DNA from: Lingula anatina
Lineage: Eukaryota; Brachiopoda; Lingulata; Lingulida; Lingulidae
NCBI RefSeq assembly: GCF_001039355.2
Contig: NW_019775069.1
Span: forward strand, 1,018,027-1,082,026
Direction: 5' to 3'
DNA length: 64,000 nucleotides
Each line of letters opens with the position of its first letter. The stretch's first letter is position 1. This document shows positions 29,101-42,988 of the stretch, piece by piece. The translations under genes and the position numbers were made by a program. The notes under the pieces are model-generated. The model was not told the DNA's origin. It saw nothing but the letters and a program-made list of their open reading frames with translations, and ran no database searches.

Positions 29101-32100
29101 ACAAACACAGGAGTCAGGACAATGATATTTTATACCAAACTTAATTAAAAAAGACATTTTTTGTTAGAGTGTGCATATATTAGTGTTTTCTGGTTGTGCA
29201 ATTGAACAAATCCAAAAGATTCTCACATTACATGCAGCTTCTTAGTTATAAAGATGATGCTTTTTCTTTTCTTATTTACCTAATATACATAAATCAGATA
29301 CCATAAAAAGTGTACATTGCGCTATTTTGATGAAAATCAATATAATATTGTCCAATAAGCCTGATAAGTGTCCGTAAAGAGAATAAATGTACTACATTAA
29401 CTTTCAGTATGATACTACAACAATGAGTGATAGCACTATTTCAGCCCAAAACAAAAAGAAAAAGGAAAAAACACACACACACACACACACACATTGCTTA
29501 TATATACTATAAGATACCTATACACTCATAAATCACATAAATCTCATATTTCTCCAGCTTCTCAGTTACTTTACGCACTGTTATAAATCATGACACCTGG
29601 TAGCTTTGCCTGGTGTGACCTGAACCACCCAATCAGCAGTCACCTTTTTCCCTTTGCAACAACATTACCAATACTAAGCGTACTACAAATTCCAGCATAA
29701 ATGTGACTTGATTAGTCAATTACAGCTGATTAAGCTCAACCTTAGAAACACTATGGGCTGTTCTATGTGTTACGGGGCTGGCTGCTTTTAGTCTAGATTC
29801 AATTACCTCTTCATTTGGAGCCACTGAAGGAATACCACATCAAAGCTATCTTGAATATAACCTTTACTGGCTACATGTCTCCTGGAAAATGTTCTTTGAT
29901 AAGAACTTTACAGTTACCTAGAAATAGGGCATTAATTGCATTAATTTCAATTCACTGCATTAGGCAAGTTACCTAACATTAGACAAAAACTCTGGGGTTA
30001 GGCATTTCACCTGTTTCACTTTAAACATAGCAAAATATTCTTGCATAAATATGTAAAAGTAAATATTCACCTTGTATGAATGCATACTGTACTGGATTTC
30101 ACTTTTTTTGTAAAAGTTAATCACAATCATAAAACAAAACTTTTCTAGTCTATGAAAAACTGATGACTGATGGCTAAAGACAGTTTGCCAATGTAAACAG
30201 CACACTCAGCAAACATCACTGGCCATTGGTTTGCAATCATATGACTAAAATAAATCAGAAATGATGAACCTTTTTTAGAACAGGGACTAGGCCACTCAAC
30301 TTTTGCAGTGCCTGATGACCTTCAATCACCCTCTATATCAGATTGACCAATGATTCTACATGTATTTGTGGGGTGTTCATCTATTCCTGCTGGATACCTT
30401 CCTCTTGTTTTGCTGGCATAACATCACATCCTTGCAGAAACAGATGGATACTAAGGAGCACATTACCTGCCAAAGAATGCCCAGAATTTACTAGTACAGG
30501 TGTGAAAATACACACAGGTATGAAAAAATGGGCACCCAGATGGCAAATGTTTGCTTTTTACCATTCATCCTGTTTCCCGCCTTGAGCTTCATCTGGGTTT
30601 TTGGCAGAATTGCAAGCATTTATTTCCTCCCTTCATCCTCTGACAAAATATCACTACCATTTACTCATGGTATTTTTTTTTCTATGCAGGAATTGCAGGC
30701 AAGCAGTTCTGAAGCAAAGCAAGAGATAGACAAGTTCATCTGCCTGGATTTATTTTACTATGTAGACACAGTGGATTTCTCATACCATACTTTTCAGCTA
30801 TGCAAATATAAGTTCTGTCTATTGTCTTCATGCTAATACCTGCTTCACCTAAATACAGTTAAGAACCAAAAACGTGTGTCCTCTAACAATGCAAATTCAT
30901 GTGAAATATGACCCTAGTTAGAACACAGATCATCTATGTCAGTCTCTAGGGTAAAATATATAATTACATAGAAAACTGGCCTAAGCATGCAGATCTGTAT
31001 ATTCCATCTATAAATGTAGAAAGCTGTGTCTGCTTTACAATGACATTAAAAGTTTGTTTTTGAATTCATTCTGTGGGATGACACCTGTCTCGTTAGTTCA
31101 ACCACGGAACCTTCCAATTGTAGAATCGCCTGGACGAAAGACAATAAAAAACTTGGAATTTTAAACCATCAGATCATTTTACCTTTGGAGTAGGGTCTTC
31201 ATACCGATGTGATTACTATTATAACCAAAACCTTTCCTTAACTATTTTAAAAGTTGACCACAAGTTTTAAGATTGTGAAAAGAACATGAAAATAGGGAAC
31301 ACACAATGAGGTCTGGATAACCACTGACATTCTGGGGGCGTCTTGATAGTCCGAAGGTTCATTGGTCCGAAGGTTCATTGGTCCGAAAAGTGGTAACATT
31401 TTTATGGATTTTTTTATCAAGGGTTCATTGGTCCAAAGGTTCTATAGTCAACATTGGGACCAATGAACCTTCGGACTATTGAACCTTCGGACTATCGCTA
31501 CGGCCCCGACATTCTAAGCTGTGCCATACTTCATTACACCTCAGTATCCAGGCTGTCTGTTCCCAGTCAGATCCTACCCGTTACCTTGCAGAGTTCAAGA
31601 GGACTACAAATGGGCCATGACAGTTTAAAAAGCAAATAAACCCAATTGCAGTCTTTCAAAACAAAGAAATGAACCTTAATGACATAAACTTTTCAAAATT
31701 TTACATTTTAAAAGTGAAATTTTGAGGGTACATTACTACATGTTTGGTTTGCACTGGCCTGAGCACAAATAAAACAACATCTAAATTCACTTACAATCAA
31801 TAATGTATACTGTTTCAATGATTAAGGCATTGTGCAGGAGATTGTATAATCCTAAATGGTAAGAAAATACCAGATTCAGATCAAGACCAGTAATTCTTGC
31901 CACAAGACATTAGGAAATAACTAGAAAAAAAACAAATAGACAAACAAAAAGAATCCTTATAACATTTTTTCTACGTGTGTATGAAAACCTGGGGCTATAT
32001 CCAAAAGCACTAATTTCACTTCACCTGCCGAACAGCAGTTTAAATCTGTTTCCTATCTGATGGACTATTCATGGGAAATAAACAGAAGAAATCTAAAAAG

Positions 32101-33826
32101 TGTGCCAGGCAAAGGGCCGGCAATTTCAGCTATCTTGTTAGTAAGGAGGCTACCTGCCTATCTTGTCTTTCCACCTGCTGAAACTGTTCAGAACCACAAG
32201 GGTTGGATTTCATGGGAAAGTAGCAACCCCTGCTTCAACAAGTCAAGCATGTGCCCCATGTTATAATAACCGCAAGTACAAAGTGCCATCCTTCCACCTT
32301 TTCTTGCTCCAGTCCATGATTTGTTCTTCAGTTTTTTTTTTTTCATTTTATAAATATGCACATTCTGGGCATTAACACAAATGCTTTATAACCCTGCAGT
32401 AAGATACAATTTCGTATATTCAGACAGGGATTTGTTTAAGGCTGGGATTGGGTGCACCTTGTTACACAAACCTGATTGGGGGAGAGATGCCTTGTCAATT
32501 ACATACCTGATACTGATCAAAGTATATGCCTGCTCAGATTGATCACACTATAAGCTATGCTGTCAGGGTGTGATGCTGTCAATTTACCTTTATTTCCTCT
32601 CATTAAATGAGATTAAAAGATTGCCCTGCAGCAGTCATTCACCATATGCTTTGGCAGCTTCAGCACCTTTGGTTTACCTTGCTGTCCTGTTCCTATACTT
32701 CACTCTTCTCATTTGCAATCACAAAAAAACAATGACAGCTACTTTTTTGGTATCTAGGAGCATCAGAAAAGACATCTGAACAGAAACGTTTTCATGTTAA
32801 CATAAATCATTTATTCACATCCATTAAAAGTGTCATTTATAATGAAAAAGAAAAAAATTACAACCAAAACAAAGACAATAAATCACATTTGAACATTTTC
32901 ACTTTTCTAAAATTCCATTCCTTAATTGAAGAACCAGTAAGAACCTGAGGACTGCTAAAGTGATCCAGCTTCTTAAATTGCAATCTCTCATTGGTTTTAA
33001 TTTCACTCCCTATATGGGAAGTCTTTTCCAAAGTAATCCAGATTTAAATCTGTACAGAGGAAACAAGCTGAAAACTAGAAGCCAATCATTTATCTGATTG
33101 AACTGTCAAAACAATTTTAGCAAGTATGCTAAAAGCTAGCGAGTTAAAGCTTCAAAATGAAGTTGCAGATTCCCTTAATGCACACATTAACCTGTCGTAG
33201 TTAGTTCTATGGATTATGCAACGTGTTGTAAGCACGAGTAATGCGTGTGGCAGGAATGCATGCACAGTATCATCTTCACAGTGTGTGCATGATTTTAAGT
33301 ACACATTGACACACGCCTGCATGTGCACTTGGATGATAATTTTATCTGCTACCACCTAAAACAACACTGAAGTGTTAAATTGCACTGGCTAGACTGCTGA
33401 AGTTTTGAAGTTAGCATTTGACCAAACATTTTAAAACTCAGTTTCACTCTTGAATATTACTGTAAACTGTACAGAAAATATTTATTAAAAAGCTATAAAA
33501 ATGTAGAAATATAATGACAAAATTCATGCCTATCTCAACTGAGAATGTATTATCACTAAAACAAAAATATCTCAACATTCCAGCAAACTACCTTTAGTTG
33601 GGATAATTCTAAACCATGCTGGTGAGGTAAGCATTTTGTTTCTCTTGCTAGTTGCTACCACAGGTGGGTAAACATGCACCTTTGGTGGGGCAATAAGAAT
33701 TCTTTTACAGGAGCCTTTTATAGAACTCTTACTTAGGCAATGATGATGGGTAGTTGTTTGGTTTTAGAGGTCTTTTTAAAAATAATTTTATCAAATTAAA
33801 AAAGTATTGTAATTGGATGCAAGGGC

Positions 33827-33874
<48 letters not shown>

Positions 33875-36800
33875 TACATAAAAAGTTATCACCACTCAGA
33901 AATCATTGCCTGGGTGCTTTTGTCCCGTTTCTTTCCTACTACCACCAGAGCAGACATCTTAACCACTGCTGTGGGTATTCCAATCTTAATATAAACCCCT
34001 GCAGATAAGAACTAATACAGTTATATATGAAGAAAAGAATAGTTCTGCCAGAAAGCCTGCATGTATAAGAAAATCCCTCTGTCAGACTTGTTTCTCTGTG
34101 ATAAGGTGCTGGGAAGCAACCAAGTACAAATAGCCCCACACCAACAGGATGATCTGAATGGCATTACTGATATCAATAACCTTTACTTTGAATGCTTGGG
34201 TTTACACAACAAAGACAAGATAAGGAGATTTTTTATGGAAAAGATCCAAGCCCAAAGAATATATATTGGCATCCATACTAGTCTATTGGGTATATATGTA
34301 TATATAATGATATGCACCATAACTTAAAAAAGGTATACATACAGTATTTTTTTTATATTCTATGTCCATAATGTGGATACTCATTTGAGTAATTAATTCA
34401 CTGAGTTCAAAATCACAAACTTGTGGCTCAAGATCACAAACAGCAATTATTGTTTTATGAGGCCTGAGAAAGAACTTGTTCACATATTTTCAAAATAATA
34501 AATATTAAATATAAATAGAATATCACTAAAATCTGTGAGTAACAACCAAGTTATTAAGAATAAACATGACATTAATGTGTGAATAATCAGTCTGTTGTCT
34601 TGGCCAAGTTGAGAGACTGAGAGTGTGGTTGGAAGCAAAAATGATTAAAATTGCTGGATTATAAGAATCGAATCACAAAATTCACTTCATCAGATTCCCA
34701 GTGGTAATGCTTAGTCTTGATTCTAATACAAGATGAATGAATATTGAAATATTACCTAATGAAATGACAGTGAAGATTACATTTCTTCATTTCAGTAGTC
34801 TGAGTCCCAAGAGAAAAGGACAAATAATTAACATTTCAGTCCAGAAGTGAATTCAATACCTATTACGTGTTATAGATTTTAAGCAGAATTTATTGAGATA
34901 ATATCACCTGATCTTAGTTTTAATTAAGCTTTCAAGGCAAATTCCCATTCATTTTTAGTACAAATTGTCTCTAAGGAATTCCACTAGAGTATGAGGCTAG
35001 TGTGTCCAGCATCAATTACAAAATGAAACATTTGTCACCAAGAAAACTGTGACAATGACACTAATTTCACACAGCCAGGGGTCAAAAGTCAAGCTTACTC
35101 CAACTAATGAGGCTCATCATTAATGAACGCCTTGGGAGAATAAAATACAAGAAGAGATAATGACAGTGACAAATGTTTTAATTAGTTCCTCTTCAACTTT
35201 ACCAAAGTTGCCCTGCATAAGAAGTTGTAATAATCTATCAGTACTGTACCAATTTAAATCTAAAAATTTAATCTTCATTAGGAATGAAACAATGCGGATA
35301 TGCCACAGTACTTACAATTAGAAGTGTAAAGAAATAGTGAAGGAAGGTGCTTCACAAAAAAAGTATCAGAATTGTTCCAGAATATTAATCAATGTCCTAA
35401 GATATTCCATGAACTATTTGAGAAATGAGCCATCATCTGAATGTCAAAGCAATATTCTATATTTTCTGCACCAAGATAGCTGGCCATTCATCAAGGAAAT
35501 ATACAAACAATTCTACAGCCCACTTGCACTAAGTGACTGTTGGCTACTGGGCTCTCAAGGGAATCTGATGGCCTTATTTTTTCCAAGTAAAAGAGCAGTT
35601 TCCAAGCTGGGCTCTGCTGTACTACAATAAACCACTCCTTTGATCTATGACAATTACAGATTTAATTAATCTTCCCATCCTACATTTGATGAACAGAACT
35701 GAGCCACATTATGCAAGATAATTATGAAAGCTATCATTCTATTTTCTAGCCTCCTGGGAAATTTACTGGTACAAAACCAGGACTCCAAAACAATGTAATA
35801 GAAAAATAACTCTTCCTAGTAATAAAGCTATGAAAATAAGGAGATGCATTGCATAACTCGCTATTGGGTTGAAATTATGCAAGATTCTTTGAAAATCATT
35901 TCCCACTAATGTGTGCCCTTGGGAATGGTGACAGCAACATGACAGCAGCAGCAAGCTTTTCGGTACAGAAACCAAGCAGAGAGCCAAGAGCCAGAGTCCT
36001 GATCTGTGTATTGGGAAGACAATTTGTGCCATAAGGCATAGATAGTTGGAACGAAATGGAGGTGTCATTTTATGAAATTAAAAATATTTAAGTATCACTA
36101 GTAAAAACTACCAATCTGCATAGCACAGCTGTATGTTGTGGATCAAAAATACACATTTTCCAGAAATCCAGGTTTTTCATCTTATTTCGTCACCACCTGC
36201 AACTTTTTAGTCTATGATTTACCAGTAATTCCTTTGCAGTTACATGTACTGTTAAATCCAAATCCTAATTAAGTTAATAACAATTAAACTAACGCAATTA
36301 GACAGCAAAGATGTGGCGCATTGTTACTATCAGAGATTACTTTGTACATTCATAGTGCAAGTTATGTAGAAAAACACCAAATAATCTATTATGTCGGACT
36401 AAACCTTACTAACCCACTATTTTAGATTTTGACCTAGCAAGAGTAGACTTAACTTTTATATGGAATAAACTTTTTATATTTTAAGTCCTTTTTTAACAGT
36501 GCAGTATCAAATTTTAATTTTCTCTTGTCTGTGACTTCTTTTTTTTCTCCCTGACCTCCTCCCTTTCTTCTTACTAGAAGCATAGTTTTTTGGGTATCTT
36601 TATCTCAATAAATAAACAAATAAACTAAAATTTCTGCAGGTACCCTGATGTCATATAATACAGTAGATACTGAGAGATACAGAGAGTGGATGTGTTTCCA
36701 TTACTTATAAATCTGTCATGAAAAATGATAGATGTCTGTCATGCTATAGATGTCATATCTCTAATGGTTGTACAAGAAGCTTAAAAGTACATTCAGGAGT

Positions 36801-39800
36801 CTAATGCGTACCAAAATATTTCTTTTACAAGACCAATTTTGCTATCTGGTTCACTGATAGATCAGTACGTAAAAGATAGGAGAGGATGATTTTCAATAAC
36901 TCTTTCAGTTAAAAAAAAACTTGCAGACTTGTGAACGATAGTTTTAAAGAATACGAACTGATGTTATGTAAATGGTGTATAAGAGACCATTCCCACAGAT
37001 ATTTAAATCATTCTATCCCCCTGGGGAGTCTCATTAGATTGCTGTCAGCTAACCAGCTTAAATGTCTGTCCCACCTACTAAAAGCTGTAAGAGGGTAATT
37101 AACTTTTGTTTGAGCTCGGCTCCCGGAAGCTGACAGCAATTTAGCGTGAACCCCCAGGGAGTTAGGTCGATCCAGATGGATCGATCTAAATCTGTGGGAA
37201 CCCAGTCTAAGAGCACATTCAGAACACAGGACTAACACATCTGCGGATCAAATATGACTGACCCACATGAATGCATGTTACGTAATCCCCGTCAAGAATC
37301 TATTCAGTGTCTAATTGGGAATTAAGCAGCAAGCTTTTTAGTGGGTCGGCCATATTTGATCTGTGGATCTGTTAGTTTGCTGTTCTGAATGCACTCCAAG
37401 ATCTCTCCCCCCCCCCCCCCTCCACCAACACACATTTCCCAATCAACTGTTCTCCAGGTATGCACTGTTCTATCTTAACAGACACACCTTAAAGGGTTTA
37501 AATAAATGCTATTTCCGACATTGTCTTAAAATCAATGTTGCTTGAAAAAAAGACAATATCCACTCAAGCATACCATTAGGAGATGCTATGTAATCAAGAA
37601 AACCACAAAATACACAGTGTATGCACAAAGCATTATTAGCGGTATACTAGCATTACTTCTATTACAAGACCACACACAAAAGTGACAAAATACAGGTAAA
37701 TACAGAATGCCATACTCAGGAGTCTTTAACAGAATCAGTTTTCAATCATTCTGAAAACAGTATACCCTATGCTAAATATACTGATATTCTATATACTTTT
37801 CTAAAGAAAAAATACTGTTTTTGTCTTTTAAGCAAAATTAAAGTGAAATCCATATATAAATAATTAACCTTTAGGATCTAAAATATGAATTTTACTTCCC
37901 CATTTATTTCAAAGATATTTTGATAAATGATATAAGGACAGCACCCAGAACAAGTTGGAAGAGTATTACTGAAAGAGTCTGTAGGCAGGACTCCTCTAGC
38001 AAGCTGTGCCTTAAGGTGAGGTCTACATAAAGCACAAGTACACATAAAGGTCACTTGTAATTTGTAATTACATTTTTATAATTATGGGATATGAAGCCAA
38101 ATCACCATACCTTTCCCTAAAAAGTGAAACGTAACTGAACCAGGGGAATTTAGCAGCAGACCCGAACCATGTTTTCCAGGAATTTCTGAGCTTTAAAGCA
38201 CCTGGGTTTTTTAGAGTCACCTGGCATCGGAAGGGTTAAATTTCCAGGTTTTCCTCCAGGGGTGCCAATGGCAACATGGCTAAGAAAACAATACCCAAGA
38301 AAATCCATAATCACAGAAACAGCTGCAGCAGGTTAATGTATTGACATCCAGAGTAATTAACAAATTAAAGACATGAGAAAAATCAATGGATGAGAAAAAG
38401 ACAGGCTGTGCTTATCCCAGAACAGAACTTGAGAAGAAGACATTGTGTGGAATTAGAGTATAAAAGTGATCAATAATATCTGTCATATGAAATTAAGATT
38501 GTACTACAATAGTGTAACTGTAAATTGTGTTGTAAATTATTTTCAAATGAACATCACAGAGTAAATTGTAAAATACCTCCCACAATGGTCTCCAAATCAG
38601 ACCAACTTTGGCCACCTTCCCCAAATCACATTACAGTTGCCATAAAAAAAATTGGGTAGCCTATTCTGGCACATCTAAACAGATTTTCAATACATTTTAG
38701 GTTGTTTACATGTTTTACTTTATTGTTAAAATAAAATTGTTCATCACATGTGAAGCAATAGATCCACATTTTAGTATAGTAATGTAGTGTTCACAAGCCT
38801 AGTAAACTGTCAAGTTTCAAATTTTAGGCCAACAGCAATGAAAAGATAAGTCATGTTTTCAAATTGGTAAGTATCCTGATAATCATAGTTTAGTGACGTC
38901 CATGATATTCTGGGAGTTCCAGGAAAAGAGCAATAATATAATTATACAAATTTATCCATTTAAAGATCTCCCGGATTATCTGTTTCAAAATTCTTAGTAT
39001 TTCCTTAAGTGTTGCTAATTTGACAACAATAAATTGATTTCCACCTGCATACAAGCCAAGGGCATGTCAAGCCACTGTAAACTGCTGTCAAGTACTTGCC
39101 TTTCCGTCACAGGATACAGGAACCATGCTCTGCTCAATAACAACTAACATTAAGCGGAAATCCATTGGTAACAGGGGGAAATACTATCCAGTGTCATTTT
39201 CAATAAATGAAAGAAATTGAAAGGATAACAATTGTTTGTTTGGGTCAAAAATGGATTTTCTATGGGTAAACGACAATTTTCTCATCCTTACCAATGGTAA
39301 ATGAGTCCGTTCCAACATTCAAATTTAGTCCATGTTTTTTTTTTTTTCTAAAAAGTTTTTTTTTTGTAGTTTTCTCTTAAGGGTACTGTCAAGAGACAAA
39401 AAAATTACTGTTAAGCTCATTTTTGGATAATGGATAAATCTTCAGTGTTCACCAACTAAATTCCTAAGCATTTACACGTCATCTTACTGATAAAGTTATT
39501 ATTGCAAATATGAGGTAAAAAATGCAAAATTAGTTTCTCAAATTTCTTCTCCATCTGATCACCCACAAACAGTTTCAATGCCAATTTAAAGACACCACTA
39601 CATATTTCAATACCCTGCCAGCAATTTTTCTTAAAAGCCTTGGTTCAGATTTTATCATTAATAAGGCAAAATAAAGCCTTTGTTCAATGATGCATTGTAA
39701 AAAGGGGCTCATAACTCCATATCAAAACATTTAGATCAAAATGATGGCACAAGATTGAAGCCCATACACTTGCTGTCAACTATGCCAATTTTCATGATAA

Positions 39801-42800
39801 CATTTTATTAGGGATACACCTCATACCAATCACTATCTCACCTCAAAGTAAAAAGGTGATAAACTGACAATAAATGCTTCAAGGTGCCTATGCTGATACT
39901 TTGCAACGAAAAATATAAACACCGATGTTTCATAATTTCAAGGGGACTTATATTGTTTTTGATTAGCACAAAGGTAGAGGCATTACTGAATAATTAGATG
40001 CAGGAAAAACTTCCTTTTTGGTATCTGGATGATCATTAACCCTTACAGTACCCGTAAAAGATTATTACAGTAGGTGGCCATCTATACAGATCACATGGTC
40101 CAATGGTAAGTACAGATTCCAGAATAATTGTGATAACTGCTTTTTTGGTGGTAAAATAGAATTTATTTTATTTTTATGAGTTGTTTACAATGTATTTATT
40201 GTGAAATATGGATTACATACGAAGAATTGTTATCCCTTTAATAGGTTCAATTGCTTTCCTTCTTCCTATGCATCTCAAGGCAGTTTGTTTGTGGGTAGGG
40301 CACGCATACAGGTATTAAAAGAGAGCCATGGAAATTGGTATCAAAAAAGTCCAGAGATGTAATAGAAAACAATGTTTAATTCATTTTCCTGCAAATCACA
40401 AATAAGTATTAATTACTTCTAAAGATAATGCAAAATGAATACCGTTCTTAGGTGTACTAAAGTGTTTTTATCATATGATTGAAAAAAGTTGAAACAAAAA
40501 ATATTCTGTATAATTTCACCTTAACACTGAAGAACATGCCCTCTTCAATTCACTAAATTTTCACCTTTCTGGAGCCAAAATTCACAAATTAACAAATGAT
40601 CCCCCTCTACCATAAAATGAAACCCTGCCAACATCTTGTCCACTTTCCCATTTAGGTGAAAAACAACAAATAAGACAGACAAGAAGAGTTACTTAACTGT
40701 GAGAAGTAATAGTCTCCTTTACAAATCTTGGTTGTGAATGAATAAGAACATTTAAGCAGACACTCGACCATCCCCTAATAGCTAACTAGTAACATGTAGA
40801 AGGAATCACTTCTCAAAAAACAAACAAGCTGCAGGGGCATATGTTTATTAACTCTGAGAGCCAACTTGTAACTTATAGATGTTTAGATTGTGAATGAAGA
40901 AGCCAACATTTCTCATTTATCTTCAAGGGTTTTGAAGCAACAACTCCTGGAGTTCAGTTGGTATAAGTCACAGTGGGCTCCCAGACACCAAGGAGATAAG
41001 GAGGATAGATTTAGCCTAGTCCCTCTGCTGGTGGGGAGCACCAAAGATACCAGCCTCTTTCGAACTTTTCTTGCTCCAGCAGAAGAAAAACAAACTTTGT
41101 AGATGAATAAGGTGCATTATGGCATTTCTAGGCGTTAACTTTATCTAGTATATTTGTTGGTGCTATTTGATAGTTTTAACAGTTCAATTTATATAATTTC
41201 CTGCATTATCACTATTGGAATTTTGATTTTTGATATCAATCAATAATTTCTTTACATTGTTTTACATGTGAATTACTAGTACTTTACAGACATTTCAAAC
41301 ATCTCAAAACATACTGCTTTGCCTCTCTAATTTTGAATGTCTATGTACTGTAGTGCTTTTTAGACTTGTCTATTAATGAGACTTTCCTAGGTATCATGTT
41401 GAACTTTCAGTAAGTCATAAAAACCTCTTCAAAAAAAGAAATCACATGAAAAAGTCATTCCCCAAAAAGGAAATGTAAAATCAATGGGTACATTTTTTTC
41501 TCTTGATTCTATGAGAAGAAGATAGCATCCTTTTTTCAACTAGAAATGAGCACAGGCTGGGTTTAGAGTTCATTTAATATCAATCATGTCTTGCAGAGTG
41601 CATGTAATAGGTAAGTTTAGTCCATTAACAAGACTGTGCTTCAGAGACAAGTTTCCAGGCAGATGGTCCACTTCTCAGTTGTACCTTTAAACACCAAAGC
41701 ATATCTAAAAAAAGATTTGGTAAATGTTTACTTGGAAAAACTAATGAAAATTGAAGGTAAAACATCAATATATTGCATCCAAACCTCTCAGCTATGTTTA
41801 ATCCAAATTTTACAGCCTTCTAATCATTCAACTCAATTTCAAATATTTCATTGTATAGAATTCCTATACTGTATCATGAAAAAGATAAAATACAACCTCT
41901 CAATACATTCAACATTTTAGCAATCTTTTTCAAATGGAACACCGGAAACACAGGACACACACAGACTTACACAAAAACAAGGAGAAACACCAAGTTATCA
42001 TTCAGGAACTTGGTAATCTTCTGTTCCCAATGATAGGCAGCTTTGGATTTCCCACCATTGTGTAGGCTAAATGATAAAACAGCAAAGCATAATCTCAGTA
42101 TTCCCAGTATCACAACACTGCAGACAGTTAAGACAGGATAATGGTCATGTTCACAACTGGACGAATTTACACAGGTTAAAAGTTTTATCATCAGATGGTC
42201 AGGTTGTATAGAGAAAGCCTCCAACCCCTCCACTTTGCTGATTCAAGTTAAGTCAGCCAAATCAGACAGCCTGCAGAGGTGGATGGTACTGAGAAGAGTC
42301 AACCCAATGATTGGAAATGGAACTAAAAGCAGCAACCAAACACTTTAATTTTATTATCCTGATTTCATTCTCAAAAATTCCTGTGCGTGCAGACAGCACT
42401 TTCTTCTAATAATAATTCTGAAGATAATAAAAACATCTTTAAAAAATATTGCCTGATAGACTCCAGGGATAATCTATTTTTACCTGCCACATGCCAGACT
42501 GTATACATTGACCTTTTCGCCATTTTGTGGTCACAAAAATTTTATTCTGTCTGAAACTGCATATCACATTAAAATTATGTACCTTCTTTTCCAACAGAAA
42601 ACTATTGTAAAAATCCAGACAAAAATACTCCAGGCCTAATTTCATTTTAAAAGAATCTGGCTAACAATGCATTTTTGGAAACTCTGCTCTTTGTATAGGT
42701 ATTTTTACCACTCGTGAGAAAAAAATAACACTCACTTTGCCCTTGGGATCCTCCATTGCCAGATCATTCAGTGAATTTTAACCTTTCATATTTGAATGAC

Positions 42801-42945
42801 AGCAAATACAAGTTGAATGAACCAAAAACTTTATCTATGATATATACCATGTTAAACACATTGATATGCTTTTAATATGACCCTAGATAGGCACTAAATG
42901 GTTTCTTATTCTGTACTATGTAGGTTCATTTTTGCCAGACTTTAT

Positions 42946-42988
<43 letters not shown>

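Noticed and set aside
30343-30836. Overlapping plus-strand ORFs of 80 and 102 codons in Jagged intron 2
   Set aside because: Different frames, low-complexity hydrophobic composition, no splice or homology support.
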